A stretch of DNA of 64,000 nucleotides from Leuconostoc palmae. GTDB lineage: Bacteria; Bacillota; Bacilli; Lactobacillales; Lactobacillaceae. The notes beneath the pieces are model-generated. The model did no database searches, was not told where the DNA came from, and was given only the letters and a program-made list of their open reading frames with translations. Shown in pieces: positions 27,958-36,676 of the stretch (the first letter of the stretch is position 1; every line of letters starts with the position of its first letter). Position numbers and translations under genes: made by a program. Location of the stretch: contig NZ_BPKZ01000005.1 in NCBI RefSeq assembly GCF_019656075.1, positions 59,727 through 123,726 of the forward strand, read 5' to 3'.

Positions 27958-28701
27958 ATGCAAATTGCATTTCAAACCGACTCAGGAACAAGAAAAGAGA
28001 ATCAAGATTATGTTGGTTCTTACACCAACACAAAAGGTTACGTCATGGCTATTGTTGCCGATGGTGTAACTTCAAATGAAGGTGGTGAAGTAGCAAGTTC
28101 TATGGCCGTCGAACATTTTGGTTATGAATGGCAACAAACAAAGATTGATACAATAAAGTTAGCTACAGTATGGCTGAAAAAAATGGTCAAAAAAGAAAAT
28201 GACACTATTTTATCTGCTGGAGATCGATTTAGTGAATTGCAAAATATGGCTACTACAATTGTTTTAGCAATTTTTTTTGAAAAAAAAGTTTTGATTGGTA
28301 ATTTAGGTGATTCTAAGGCATTTTTGTTGCACAATAATCATTTGAAACAAGTATCATGTGATCATAATTTAAAAAATGAGCTTTTTCGAGCTGGAACTGT
28401 TAGCCATGAGAATGCTGAAAATGTACCAAGTGCTAACAGTGTTACGCGTTATTTAGGTGTTGATAAACATGCTGACATTGAAATTGAACAATACAATTTT
28501 GTTGCAGATGATATATTGTTCTTAACTTCAGATGGCATCACAAAAGTTTTAACACTTGATATGATTGCAACGATATTACAAGAAAAATTAGATTTAAAAA
28601 TGCGAGTTGAGAAATTAATTAATGAAGCTAATGCGAAGAATGTATCAGATAATATTACAGCATTACTAGTTGGCCGTGGTGATGAAAAGGATAGCGAATA
28701 A
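27958..28701 (+). CDS. prpC: PP2C-type Ser/Thr protein phosphatase
   Basis: 247 residues. Removes phosphate from targets of the adjacent PASTA kinase. PP2C metal residues are visible in RKENQDYVG (about 12), VADGVTSNEGGEVAS (about 37-51; most relatives read DGMGG), GNLGDSKAF, TSDGITKVL and VSDNITALLV. GAGGG before ATG 27958. Two bases separate its stop from the kinase start, the standard pairing. Confidence 0.94.
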   Translation: MQIAFQTDSGTRKENQDYVGSYTNTKGYVMAIVADGVTSNEGGEVASSMAVEHFGYEWQQTKIDTIKLATVWLKKMVKKENDTILSAGDRFSELQNMATTIVLAIFFEKKVLIGNLGDSKAFLLHNNHLKQVSCDHNLKNELFRAGTVSHENAENVPSANSVTRYLGVDKHADIEIEQYNFVADDILFLTSDGITKVLTLDMIATILQEKLDLKMRVEKLINEANAKNVSDNITALLVGRGDEKDSE

Positions 28702-28703
28702 AT

Positions 28704-30641
28704 ATGTTACCAGATACAGTAATCGACAACCGGTATAAAATTATTAAGTCATTGGGCGGCGGAGGTATGGCCAATGTTTATTTAGCATACGACCAATTTT
28801 TAAAGCGCAATGTTACTTTTAAAATGATGCGTTTAGACATGAAAGACAATGTCGACTTAGCCAAACGATTCAAAAGAGAGGCTATTGCAGCAACTGAGTT
28901 AGTCAATAACAACATTGTTCAAGTTTACGATACCGGTGAATACGAGGGTACGCAATATTTAGTAATGGAATATGTTGAAGGGACTGATTTAAAGACATTC
29001 ATTGCTGATCATTTTCCAATTCCGTATCAACAAGTTGTTGATATTATGCTACAAATACTGAATGCAGTAGAAGCAGCCCATCAAGCAAATATTATTCATC
29101 GGGATTTGAAACCTCAAAATATTTTGATTGATGGCAATGGTCATGTCAAAATTACCGATTTTGGTATTGCAATTGCCAAATCACTACAAAACATGACGCA
29201 AACAAATACTGTTATTGGTTCAGTACATTACATCTCACCTGAACAAACTAAAGGTGATAAAGCATCAACTAAGTCTGATTTATATGCGTTAGGCGTTATG
29301 CTATATGAAATGTTGACAAAGCAAGTGCCTTATGAAGGGGAAACACCTGTTGAGGTTGCTATGAAACATGCAACAGTAGATATGCCTTCAGTGAGGGACT
29401 TTGATCCTCGTATACCACAAGCGCTTGAAAATGTCATCTTAAAATCAACAGCCAAACGGCCCCAAAATCGTTATGATAGTGCAGGATCAATGGCGAATGA
29501 TTTAACAACATCTTTATCACCTAGAAGATCTGATGAAGAGCGATTTATGCCAATGTCTGAAACAATTGACGAGACTAGAATTATTCCTATGGCTCAGATA
29601 CAAGATCAACTTAGATCAGGCCTTATTACTGATAGTCAGCAGTCAGAGGCAGAACCAGAGCGACCGTCAGTAGTAGATAAAATTATAGAGTACGGCAAAA
29701 AAGGCTATGCAATTAAACACATTGCTCGATTGGTTGATAGAACACAAAACTACGTTAGACAGATTTTACGTGAAAATGGTATTAAATATAAAAAACGGCC
29801 AAAATGGCCAGTAGCTTTAGTAATATTAGGACTTTTTGTTATTGGTGCTGGATTATTTTTTAATTACCAATCGAATAAAATAACAGTACCTAATGTCGTT
29901 AATATGTCACAAGATGATGCTACAAATACTTTACAAAAAGCCGGTTTATCAGTTGGAAGTGTCAGCTCCACAACTTCAAAATCAATTGCAAAGGGTAATG
30001 TTGTTAGAACAACACCAAAAATGGGTTCTGAGGCTAAAAAAGGAGATATTATAAATTTAATTGTATCATCGGGACATGCTAAGGTGAGATTTGGGGATTA
30101 CGTTGGATCAGATTATAGTGTTACAGTTGATCAATTAAAAGCACAAGGCTACACTGTAACTAAAAAAGAAATTGCTTCTGATGATTTTTCATCAGGTGAA
30201 ATTATGTTCCAATCAATTGATGCAGATGAGAAAGTAGATCCAACTGAAACAAATGTAGTATTTACAGTTTCAACTGGTGCAGTTAAAATAACAGTTCCTG
30301 ATTTTACTAATAAAGCAACTCAGCAAGAAGTTCAAGACTGGGGCAATCAAAATAATATTGTTGTTAATTTTAATACTCAATATGATGGCTCTACAAAAAA
30401 AGATTTGGTTATTAGTCAATCTATCAGAGGGGGATCCACTATTACCAAAGATATGGTGCTATTAGTAACAATTTCTAGAGGACCACAGAGTGATTCGATT
30501 TCATCATCTAATGATAATAGTAGTTCATCATCTAATGATAGTAGTAGTTCATCTAATAATTCTAGCACTAGTAGCTCGTCTAGTAATAGTAGCTCAAACA
30601 ACTCCAGTCAAAGTTCAAAAGATAATGATCATAAAAATTAG
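28704..30641 (+). CDS. pknB: PASTA-domain Ser/Thr protein kinase (PknB/Stk)
   Basis: 645 residues. Cytosolic kinase domain about 10-275: glycine loop GGGGMANVYLA (18-28), Lys40, HRDLKPQN and DFG. One membrane helix about 369-388 (WPVALVILGLFVIGAGLFF). Outside are three PASTA units (about 392-458, 459-526, 527-595) that sense muropeptides or lipid II, then a 45-residue Ser/Asn tail. Between kinase and membrane helix, about 324-355, GYAIKHIARLVDRTQNYVRQIL resembles a helix-turn-helix, unusual for this family. AAAGGA ribosome site. Ends at a terminator. Confidence 0.94.
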   Translation: MLPDTVIDNRYKIIKSLGGGGMANVYLAYDQFLKRNVTFKMMRLDMKDNVDLAKRFKREAIAATELVNNNIVQVYDTGEYEGTQYLVMEYVEGTDLKTFIADHFPIPYQQVVDIMLQILNAVEAAHQANIIHRDLKPQNILIDGNGHVKITDFGIAIAKSLQNMTQTNTVIGSVHYISPEQTKGDKASTKSDLYALGVMLYEMLTKQVPYEGETPVEVAMKHATVDMPSVRDFDPRIPQALENVILKSTAKRPQNRYDSAGSMANDLTTSLSPRRSDEERFMPMSETIDETRIIPMAQIQDQLRSGLITDSQQSEAEPERPSVVDKIIEYGKKGYAIKHIARLVDRTQNYVRQILRENGIKYKKRPKWPVALVILGLFVIGAGLFFNYQSNKITVPNVVNMSQDDATNTLQKAGLSVGSVSSTTSKSIAKGNVVRTTPKMGSEAKKGDIINLIVSSGHAKVRFGDYVGSDYSVTVDQLKAQGYTVTKKEIASDDFSSGEIMFQSIDADEKVDPTETNVVFTVSTGAVKITVPDFTNKATQQEVQDWGNQNNIVVNFNTQYDGSTKKDLVISQSIRGGSTITKDMVLLVTISRGPQSDSISSSNDNSSSSSNDSSSSSNNSSTSSSSSNSSSNNSSQSSKDNDHKN

Positions 30642-30645
30642 AGAC

Positions 30646-30675
30646 AAAGCTAGTCGATTAAGATTGGCTTTTTTG
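30646..30675 (+). terminator. prpC-pknB terminator
   Basis: AAAGCTAGTC (30646-30655) pairs with GATTGGCTTT (30662-30671), ten pairs including wobbles, then T run. It stands only 14 bases from the rsgA start. Confidence 0.8.
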
Positions 30676-30689
30676 TTACAATTAATTTA
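30674..30689 (+). promoter_or_regulatory. Extended -10 promoter giving a leaderless rsgA mRNA
   Basis: TG-T-TACAAT (TG 30674-30675, TACAAT 30677-30682) begins inside the pknB terminator T run. The expected start point is the A of the rsgA ATG at 30689. No ribosome site. Confidence 0.6.
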
Positions 30690-31594
30690 TGAAAAAAGGA
30701 CGCATTATTCGCTCTTTGAGCGGTTATTTTGATATAAAAACACAAGATGGTAGTGTTGAACGGACACGTGCTCGTGGTGAATTTAGAAAGTCTGGGCAAA
30801 AGCCATTAGTTGGTGATTTTGTGGATTTTGAAAGTGAAAATGATGAAGGACTGATATGGAAAATTTATCCTAGAGAAAATGTTTTAGTGAGACCACCTAT
30901 TGCTAATATTGATGTTGCTGTTATTGTAACAGCAGTGAAGGAACCTAACTTTGCTTCTAATTTGCTAGATAGGCAGCTAGTTGCTCTTGAGGCTGCTAAT
31001 GTTACGCCAGCAATCTATTTTTCTAAATCTGATTTACTAAATATTGACGAAATAAACGATATTAGTAAAATGGTAAGAAATTATAGAGACATTGGTTATC
31101 GTGTGTTTTTTCCAAAAAGTCAATTGACGGCGGATGGTATTCTGGAATTGCAAAATTTTCTAGACCAAAAAGTTTCAGTATTCATGGGGCAAACAGGTGC
31201 TGGGAAATCAACACTTTTAAATAAACTTTCGCCTGAACTGGGTTTGGAAACTGGTATTGTCTCAAAAGCACTTAGTCGTGGTAAACATACAACTAGGCAA
31301 GTAACTTTGATTGAAGTTGGTGCAGCAATGATTGCTGATACACCCGGATTCTCATCGTATGAAGTTTTTGATTTTTCTGTTGAAGAATTAGATGATTATT
31401 TTCCAGAATTTAGAAAAGTACGTCAAAACTGTAGATTTCGAGGGTGCCTTCATTTAAATGAACCTGGTTGTGCGGTGAAACAACAAGTTGAAGTTGGCGC
31501 AATTGCTGAATCAAGGTATAATAGCTATAAGGCCTTTAATACTTTAATTAAAGCTCAAAAGCCAAGATATAAAACTGATAATAGAAATTTTTAG
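30689..31594 (+). CDS. rsgA: Ribosome small-subunit-dependent GTPase RsgA
   Basis: 301 residues. Circularly permuted GTPase for 30S maturation. OB domain about 1-65, then the permuted G motifs: YFSKSDLL (G4), [14 protein letters not shown] (G1, about 168), [11 protein letters not shown] (G2) and DTPGFSS (G3), then the C-terminal zinc motif [17 protein letters not shown]. No Shine-Dalgarno; promoter geometry suggests a leaderless mRNA. Leads rpe and thiN. Confidence 0.95.
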   Translation: MKKGRIIRSLSGYFDIKTQDGSVERTRARGEFRKSGQKPLVGDFVDFESENDEGLIWKIYPRENVLVRPPIANIDVAVIVTAVKEPNFASNLLDRQLVALEAANVTPAIYFSKSDLLNIDEINDISKMVRNYRDIGYRVFFPKSQLTADGILELQNFLDQKVSVFMGQTGAGKSTLLNKLSPELGLETGIVSKALSRGKHTTRQVTLIEVGAAMIADTPGFSSYEVFDFSVEELDDYFPEFRKVRQNCRFRGCLHLNEPGCAVKQQVEVGAIAESRYNSYKAFNTLIKAQKPRYKTDNRNF

Positions 31595-31610
31595 GAAGAA
31601 GGAATCTGTT

Positions 31611-32267
31611 ATGCCTGGAATTATTGCACCCTCAATTTTAAGTGCTGATTATACAAACCTAGAACGTGATGTGAAATTAGTTGAAAATGCAGGGGCAGAA
31701 TATTTACATATTGATGTTATGGATGGTAATTTTGTCCCATCTATTTCATATGGCCCAAATTGGGTTAAGCAACTTCGGCCAGAAACCAATATGGTACTTG
31801 ATGTTCACTTAATGGTCATAAATCCCGAAAAAATTGTTGATGAATTTGCAGATGCTGGTGCAGATATTATTGGTGTACATGTTGAAGCTACTCCGCATAT
31901 ACATCGTGCACTTCAAATGATTAAAAATAAAGGGGTTAAGGCTGAAGTGGTGATTAATCCAGGTACACCAGTTGCAATGATTGAGCCTGTGTTAGATATG
32001 GTTGACCAAGTGCTTGTTATGACAGTTAATCCAGGATTTGGTGGTCAAAAATTTTTGCCATCAACCTTAGAAAAAATTGCTCAACTACAAAAGCTACGTG
32101 ATCAGTTTGATTATCAATTTGATATTGAAATAGATGGTGGTGTAAACAACGAAACAATCAAAGCAGCCTATAAGGCTGGAGCAAATGTTTTTGTTGCCGG
32201 ATCATATGTGTATGATAAAGTTGATCCAAAGTCTAAAATTGAAACTTTGAAAGCGCTAGTGAAATAA
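31611..32267 (+). CDS. rpe: Ribulose-phosphate 3-epimerase
   Basis: 218 residues, TIM barrel. Interconverts ribulose-5-P and xylulose-5-P, feeding the phosphoketolase pathway of heterofermenters. APSILSADYTNLERD start, HIDVMDGNFVPSISYGP (about 33-49), DVHLMV, VMTVNPGFGGQKF and EIDGGVN carry the metal and catalytic residues. GGAAGAAGGA ribosome site. Overlaps thiN by one base. Confidence 0.96.
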   Translation: MPGIIAPSILSADYTNLERDVKLVENAGAEYLHIDVMDGNFVPSISYGPNWVKQLRPETNMVLDVHLMVINPEKIVDEFADAGADIIGVHVEATPHIHRALQMIKNKGVKAEVVINPGTPVAMIEPVLDMVDQVLVMTVNPGFGGQKFLPSTLEKIAQLQKLRDQFDYQFDIEIDGGVNNETIKAAYKAGANVFVAGSYVYDKVDPKSKIETLKALVK

Positions 32268-32905
32268 TGCAAGTTAACATTTTAGCAGGCGGTCCGACTG
32301 ATTTATGGCCTGATAATATGTTTGATGAGCCTGGTATATGGATTGGTGCTGATCGTGGTGCTTGGTTTTTATATCAGCATAAAAAACCTATTTTCATGGC
32401 TGTAGGAGATTTTGATTCACTCATAAGTGCTGAACTAACAGTTTTAAAAAAATATTTATCAGAAAGTGCAATTCTTCATGTACAAGCTGAAAAAAATGAA
32501 ACTGACACAGAATTAGCCCTGCTGAATGCCGAAAAGCAAAATCCCGATATTATCAAAGTTTTTGGAGCTACTGGTGGGCGAGTCGATCATTTGTTAAGTA
32601 ATTTATGGTTAATGGCTGATCCAGTCTTTGAGTCCATAAGAGATAAAGTTTCATTCATTGATAAAACAAATAATATTTGTTTTGCAAATCCAGGAGAACA
32701 TGTCGTAAAAAAAATACCAGGAACTCGATATCTTGGTTTTATGCCATTAAATGACGTCAAAAATCTAAAAATTTTTGATGCTAAGTATCCTCTAGTGCTA
32801 AAAGACAATGTTGCTAAAATGTGGTCATCTAACGAATTTATAGACGAAGTAGTTCATTTTAGTTTTGACACAGGGGTTATATTAATAACACAAACTGTAG
32901 ATTAA
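32267..32905 (+). CDS. thiN: Thiamine pyrophosphokinase
   Basis: 212 residues. Converts thiamine to thiamine diphosphate, cofactor of phosphoketolase and pyruvate enzymes. IGADRGAWFLYQH (about 26-38), VGDFDSL (about 46-52) and EKNETDTELAL (about 75-85) are the catalytic blocks; GATGGRVDHLLSN is near 103. Start overlaps the rpe stop (TAATG) with no strong ribosome site, so coupled. Order rsgA-rpe-thiN as in Bacillus. Confidence 0.94.
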   Translation: MQVNILAGGPTDLWPDNMFDEPGIWIGADRGAWFLYQHKKPIFMAVGDFDSLISAELTVLKKYLSESAILHVQAEKNETDTELALLNAEKQNPDIIKVFGATGGRVDHLLSNLWLMADPVFESIRDKVSFIDKTNNICFANPGEHVVKKIPGTRYLGFMPLNDVKNLKIFDAKYPLVLKDNVAKMWSSNEFIDEVVHFSFDTGVILITQTVD

Positions 32906-32920
32906 TTTGGAGGTGAAATA

Positions 32921-33235
32921 ATGACAGTTACAGCAGTAAATGATTCAAATTTCAAAGAAGCTACGAGCAATGGTGTTAGTATTACAGATTTTTGGGCTAC
33001 TTGGTGTGGACCATGTCGTATGCAGTCTCCAGTTTTAGATGCGTTGTCTGATGAAGTTCATAACGTTAAATTTGTAAAAATGGATGTTGATCAAAATCCT
33101 ACAACCCCCGCAGATTTTGGTGTTCGTGCTATTCCCACTTTGCTGATCCAGAAAAATGGTGAAGTTGTGGATCGCTTAACAGGATTTCATACTAAAGACC
33201 AATTAGCCAAAATTTTAGCTAAATATGCGGATTAA
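32921..33235 (+). CDS. trxA: Thioredoxin
   Basis: 104 residues. Disulfide reductant with active site FWATWCGPCRMQSP (WCGPC, about 27-35) and cis-proline segment VRAIPTLLI. Strong TTTGGAGGTG ribosome site. 15 bases after thiN, so it may be transcribed with it. Confidence 0.97.
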   Translation: MTVTAVNDSNFKEATSNGVSITDFWATWCGPCRMQSPVLDALSDEVHNVKFVKMDVDQNPTTPADFGVRAIPTLLIQKNGEVVDRLTGFHTKDQLAKILAKYAD

Positions 33236-33236
33236 C

Positions 33237-33265
33237 TTGCCAAATTAACGAAAATCTGGTAAAAT
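33237..33265 (+). promoter_or_regulatory. rpmB promoter
   Basis: TTGCCA (33237-33242) and TAAAAT (33260-33265), 17-base spacing, directly after trxA. Confidence 0.7.
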
Positions 33266-33322
33266 TTACTAATGTTGTAGAAAGAGCTTTTTAAATTATT
33301 GGCTCGAAAAGGAGGGTCGAAC

Positions 33323-33523
33323 ATGGCAAAAGATGCTATTACAGGCGCACGCACACGTTTTGGTAATCAACGTTCACACGCGTTGAACTCAAGTCGTCGT
33401 AGCTGGAAGCCAAATTTGCAAAAAGTTACTGTTAAAATCAACGGTGCTGCTGCAAAGAAAGTTTACTTGACTGCGCGCACTTTGAAGGCCGGATTGAAGA
33501 ACGGTTCTATCGAACGCGTTTAA
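33323..33523 (+). CDS. rpmB: 50S ribosomal protein L28
   Basis: 66 residues, very basic. [20 protein letters not shown] and [13 protein letters not shown] are the L28 blocks. AAAGGAGGG seven bases before ATG 33323 fixes this start; the longer frame from TTG 33299 would run through the ribosome site. Codon use is optimised. Own promoter and terminator. L28 sits divergent or adjacent to asp23-like genes in many Firmicutes, as here. Confidence 0.97.
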   Translation: MAKDAITGARTRFGNQRSHALNSSRRSWKPNLQKVTVKINGAAAKKVYLTARTLKAGLKNGSIERV

Positions 33524-33564
33524 TTAATTAACATTTAATTGATTAATAAAGCATAGTTAAAATA

Positions 33565-33595
33565 AAACGACCACCTTACAGCGGTGGTTTTTTTA
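33565..33595 (+). terminator. rpmB terminator
   Basis: ACCACC pairs with GGTGGT around TTACAGC, followed by seven T. Confidence 0.85.
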
Positions 33596-33660
33596 TGCCA
33601 TAATTTGAGGATTATCTGTGTCATGTTAATCTATGTTAAAATATTAGCAGTAAACCTTTT

Positions 33661-33709
33661 AAGGAGGAAAAGCAGTGCAATGATTAATAGTATCGTAGTA
33701 CTACTTTAA
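33661..33709 (+). other. Ribosome site and nine-codon mini-ORF before asp23-like gene
   Basis: AAGGAGG (33661-33667) serves ATG 33680 (MINSIVVLL, TAA 33707-33709) or GTG 33675. The next gene starts six bases after the TAA and has no ribosome site of its own. The mini-ORF holds the palindrome GTAGTACTAC. Confidence 0.5.
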
Positions 33710-33715
33710 AAAAAT

Positions 33716-34075
33716 ATGGCAATTAAAATCAAAACAAAAAATGGCGATATTACGATTGAAAACGATGTTATTGCCACAATTGTTGGCGGATCAGCAATTG
33801 AAAATCCAGGTGTTATTGGTATGGCATCAAAGGCAACTTTTCGAGATGGTATGAATCAAATTTTGAATCGTGAAAATTATGCTAAAGGTGTGGTTGTTCA
33901 TCAAGAAGAGAATGGTGTCAGTGTTGATGTCTATTTAGTAGCTCAATATGGGACTAAGTTATCGGAAATTTCTAAGTCTGTTCAAGGAAAAGTAAGGTAT
34001 AATCTTGATGCATTATTGGGGATCCACGTAACAGAAGTTAACGTTGTTGTTCAAGGTGTACGCGTCACAGATTAG
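33716..34075 (+). CDS. Asp23/Gls24 family protein (YloU-like)
   Basis: 119 residues, one Asp23 domain: VIATIVGGSAIENPGVIGMAS (about 19-39 in part) and VDVYLVAQYGTKLSEI...VQGKVRYNL. Members are envelope-stress or cytosolic proteins paired with the fatty acid kinase subunit FakA (yloU-yloV). No ribosome site before ATG 33716; a mini-ORF upstream probably feeds ribosomes. Seven bases before fakA. Confidence 0.9.
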   Translation: MAIKIKTKNGDITIENDVIATIVGGSAIENPGVIGMASKATFRDGMNQILNRENYAKGVVVHQEENGVSVDVYLVAQYGTKLSEISKSVQGKVRYNLDALLGIHVTEVNVVVQGVRVTD

Positions 34076-34082
34076 GAGTATC

Positions 34083-35777
34083 ATGACTAAACTAACAAAG
34101 ATTACCAATGTTGAATTCGGTAAGATGATTAATGCTGCAGCTGCAGCATTAGCTGCAAATGCAGAAAAAATTAATAAACTAAATGTTTTTCCAGTACCTG
34201 ATGGTGATACAGGTACTAATATGAGTTTATCTATGGCTAGTGGTGCACAATATGAACGCGATGCCTTAGATACAAATATCGGAGCGTTAGCTAAAGCAAC
34301 TTCAAAGGGATTACTTATGGGAGCAAGAGGTAACTCTGGTGTTATACTCTCACAAATATTTCGTGGTTTTGCTAATTCAGTCGAAAACAAAGAAATACTA
34401 ACTGCTCGTGATATGGCAGATGCTTTGATGTCTGGGGCTAAAGTAGCTTATAAGTCAGTTATGAAACCCACGGAGGGGACAATTCTTACTGTTATTCGTG
34501 AAGCAGCCTCTCGAGCTAATAACATTGCAAATGAGACCACTGATATTGTAGTATTGATGAGAGAAGTTGATGTTGCAGCACAGGCCGCATTAGCAAGTAC
34601 CCCAGATCTTTTACCTGTTCTTAAAGAAGTAGGAGTAGTTGATTCAGGTGGTCAAGGATTAGTATTTGTTTTAAACGCATTTTATCAGGTTCTAAGCGGT
34701 GATTTTGATGAAGAACAGTTCAAAGCACCTGATAATGCTGAATTAGACCAAATGGTTAAAGATTTGCATGCTGGTGCTCAAGCAAATGCCAATTTAAATC
34801 CGGAAGACATTAAATTCGGCTATTGTACAGAGGTTATGGTACAAATCGGTAAAGGCACAACTTTTGACAGACAATTTAATTATGACGATTTTTATGCGCA
34901 TTTGGCTGAATTAGGAGATTCCCTGTTAGTGATTAATGACGATGAAATTGTTAAAATTCACGTACACACAGAAAATCCCGGTGAAGTCATTAGTTGGGGG
35001 ACGCATTACGGATCATTGGTCAAAGTAAAAGTTGATAACATGAGAGATCAGCAGCAAGCAGTTATTGATGAACAACGTGCTGAAGAAGCTGAAAACTTGA
35101 AACATAAGCTTCAACCAAAACCTGAAACAGCAATAATTACAATTTCTGCTGGTGAAGGTATTGCTGAATTATTTAAGAGTCTCGGAGCCTATACGGTAAT
35201 TTCTGGCGGACAAACAATGAATCCTTCAACAGCAGATATAGTATCAGCTATTGAAGAAAGTGGAGCCAAGCAAGCTATCATCTTGCCAAATAATTCGAAC
35301 ATATTCATGGCTGCACAACAGGCTAGTGAACTAGCAAAAATACCAGTAAAGGTTGTTAAAACAAGAACAATTCAGCAAGGATTGACAGCTATGTTGGGTT
35401 ACAATCCAGATTCTGAATTATCTGAGAATGTAGATGAGATGTCGAGTATGATGTCAGAGGTGAAATCAGCTCAAATCACTCAAGCAGTTAGAGATACAGT
35501 TCTGGATGGTTTATCAATCAGTAATGGTGATTGGATGGCAATCATTGATGGAAAAATTAGTGTTGTTGTTCCATCAATGCAAGATGCTGTCTTAAAAGCT
35601 GTAGAAAAAATGTTAGATGATGATTCTGAGATTGTGACAATCATATTCGGCGAATCAGTGAAATCAAAAGAAGCTGAAAAATTAAAAGAATCAATATTAG
35701 CTATAGATCAAGATTTAGAAATTGAAATTCATGATGGTAAGCAACCACTTTACCCTTTCTTAATTTCAGTAGAATAA
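34083..35777 (+). CDS. fakA: DAK2-domain fatty acid kinase subunit FakA (YloV-like)
   Basis: 564 residues from ATG 34083, chosen because AGGAG lies five bases upstream; the frame also opens earlier inside the previous gene. N-terminal DhaL-type ATP domain with NKLNVFPVPDGDTGTNMSLSM (about 30-50) and MGARGNSGVILSQIFRG (about 79-95); central linker; C-terminal domain (about 350-564) of the YloV type. FakA phosphorylates fatty acids bound to FakB/DegV proteins, which are not in this window. Strong terminator follows. Confidence 0.92.
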   Translation: MTKLTKITNVEFGKMINAAAAALAANAEKINKLNVFPVPDGDTGTNMSLSMASGAQYERDALDTNIGALAKATSKGLLMGARGNSGVILSQIFRGFANSVENKEILTARDMADALMSGAKVAYKSVMKPTEGTILTVIREAASRANNIANETTDIVVLMREVDVAAQAALASTPDLLPVLKEVGVVDSGGQGLVFVLNAFYQVLSGDFDEEQFKAPDNAELDQMVKDLHAGAQANANLNPEDIKFGYCTEVMVQIGKGTTFDRQFNYDDFYAHLAELGDSLLVINDDEIVKIHVHTENPGEVISWGTHYGSLVKVKVDNMRDQQQAVIDEQRAEEAENLKHKLQPKPETAIITISAGEGIAELFKSLGAYTVISGGQTMNPSTADIVSAIEESGAKQAIILPNNSNIFMAAQQASELAKIPVKVVKTRTIQQGLTAMLGYNPDSELSENVDEMSSMMSEVKSAQITQAVRDTVLDGLSISNGDWMAIIDGKISVVVPSMQDAVLKAVEKMLDDDSEIVTIIFGESVKSKEAEKLKESILAIDQDLEIEIHDGKQPLYPFLISVE

Positions 35778-35809
35778 AAAAACACGGTATTTATATACCG
35801 TGTTTTTTT
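35776..35809. terminator. Bidirectional terminator after fakA
   Basis: Perfect ten-base stem AACACGGTAT/ATACCGTGTT with TTAT loop, A run before and T run after; also ends the convergent small gene. Confidence 0.92.
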
Positions 35810-36011
35810 ATAGCCAGCCAAGGGCATTGATAGCAGCATATATAATGCCGCCAACCATTAAGATTACCATTAGCCATGACATAGCCAGTGTCATTTTTTC
35901 AATACGGGTACGTACTTTTTTTTCGTATTTTGGCATGCGATGCTGATTTAGCTTAGCATCTATTTCTGCTTGTAATTTTGAATCTGTTGATGTTTTCTTT
36001 GGATTTTCCAT
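35808..36011 (-). CDS. Small membrane protein, DUF4044-like
   Basis: 67 residues. A charged N-terminal half (KLNQHRMPKYEKKVRTRIEK) leads into one C-terminal membrane helix (MTLAMSWLMVILMVGGIIYAAI). This pattern matches the small DUF4044 proteins of lactic bacteria; function unknown. Start at ATG 36011 with AGAGG eight bases before; a GTG one codon earlier is possible. Confidence 0.65.
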   Translation of the reverse strand: MENPKKTSTDSKLQAEIDAKLNQHRMPKYEKKVRTRIEKMTLAMSWLMVILMVGGIIYAAINALGWL

Positions 36012-36181
36012 CACAATTTACCTCTAATTTGTTTCGAAATTAAGTTTACCATATTTTTTTAAGATATAAAAATTTAGATATTTATGTTGTAATACCTTAA
36101 GGTCGACATATATTATGATAAAGCTTGTTTTTTGAAATTTGGTCGGTTATTGTTATTAGAGTGGATAAAAAGGGGTTCAAA

Positions 36182-36523
36182 ATGCATTGGGTTATATTTC
36201 CAATTATTTCAATTTTAATAATTATTGTATGCTTTTTTTTAGTTAAGTTATTCAAGCTCAATAAATATCATTTGACTGTTTTAGATTTAATTGCTATTCC
36301 GGGTTGGATTTTAGTACATTTAACTTTGGGATATCGATTTGGAATTAGTATTGTCGGTTGGTTACTGCTTATGTGGTGGGTTGTTGGTTTATTTTTATTT
36401 ATATTGTTAACTAAAAAAGGTTGGTCCATCTCGATATTTTGGTCCAAATATTGGCAGTGGACTAGTATTTTAAGTTATTTTATGTTGTATGTGATTACTA
36501 TAGTGGGATTATTCATCCACTAG
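36182..36523 (+). CDS. Four-helix membrane protein, DUF3397-like
   Basis: 113 residues from ATG 36182, preferred because AAGGGG lies seven bases upstream. Four hydrophobic segments: about 3-22, 34-50, 58-78 and 92-111. Resembles DUF3397 proteins, which in lactobacilli often lie just before mraZ as here. No catalytic motif visible; function unknown. Terminator follows, so it is transcribed apart from mraZ. Confidence 0.65.
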   Translation: MHWVIFPIISILIIIVCFFLVKLFKLNKYHLTVLDLIAIPGWILVHLTLGYRFGISIVGWLLLMWWVVGLFLFILLTKKGWSISIFWSKYWQWTSILSYFMLYVITIVGLFIH

Positions 36524-36537
36524 CCCCCACCTATATA

Positions 36538-36571
36538 AAAGAGTGATTGTCATTTAGACAATCACTTTTTT
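36538..36571 (+). terminator. Terminator before the division cluster
   Basis: Perfect stem AGTGATTGTC (36542-36551) with GACAATCACT (36557-36566), then T run. Confidence 0.9.
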
Positions 36572-36612
36572 AGTTGGTCTAATTTTACTAAAATATGACA
36601 AAATAATAAAAA

Positions 36613-36638
36613 TGTGGAGCTAAGTGGGGAAATGTGGT
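36613..36638 (+). promoter_or_regulatory. MraZ operator: three GTGG repeats at 10-bp steps
   Basis: GTGG occurs at 36614, 36624 and 36634, exactly ten bases apart, about 40-60 bases before mraZ. MraZ is known to bind such direct repeats upstream of its own operon. TTTACT and TAAAAA 17 bases apart just upstream could be the promoter. Confidence 0.8.
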
Positions 36639-36676
36639 AAATTAATACTATGGATTTTTTAATGGAGGTAGTCCCT

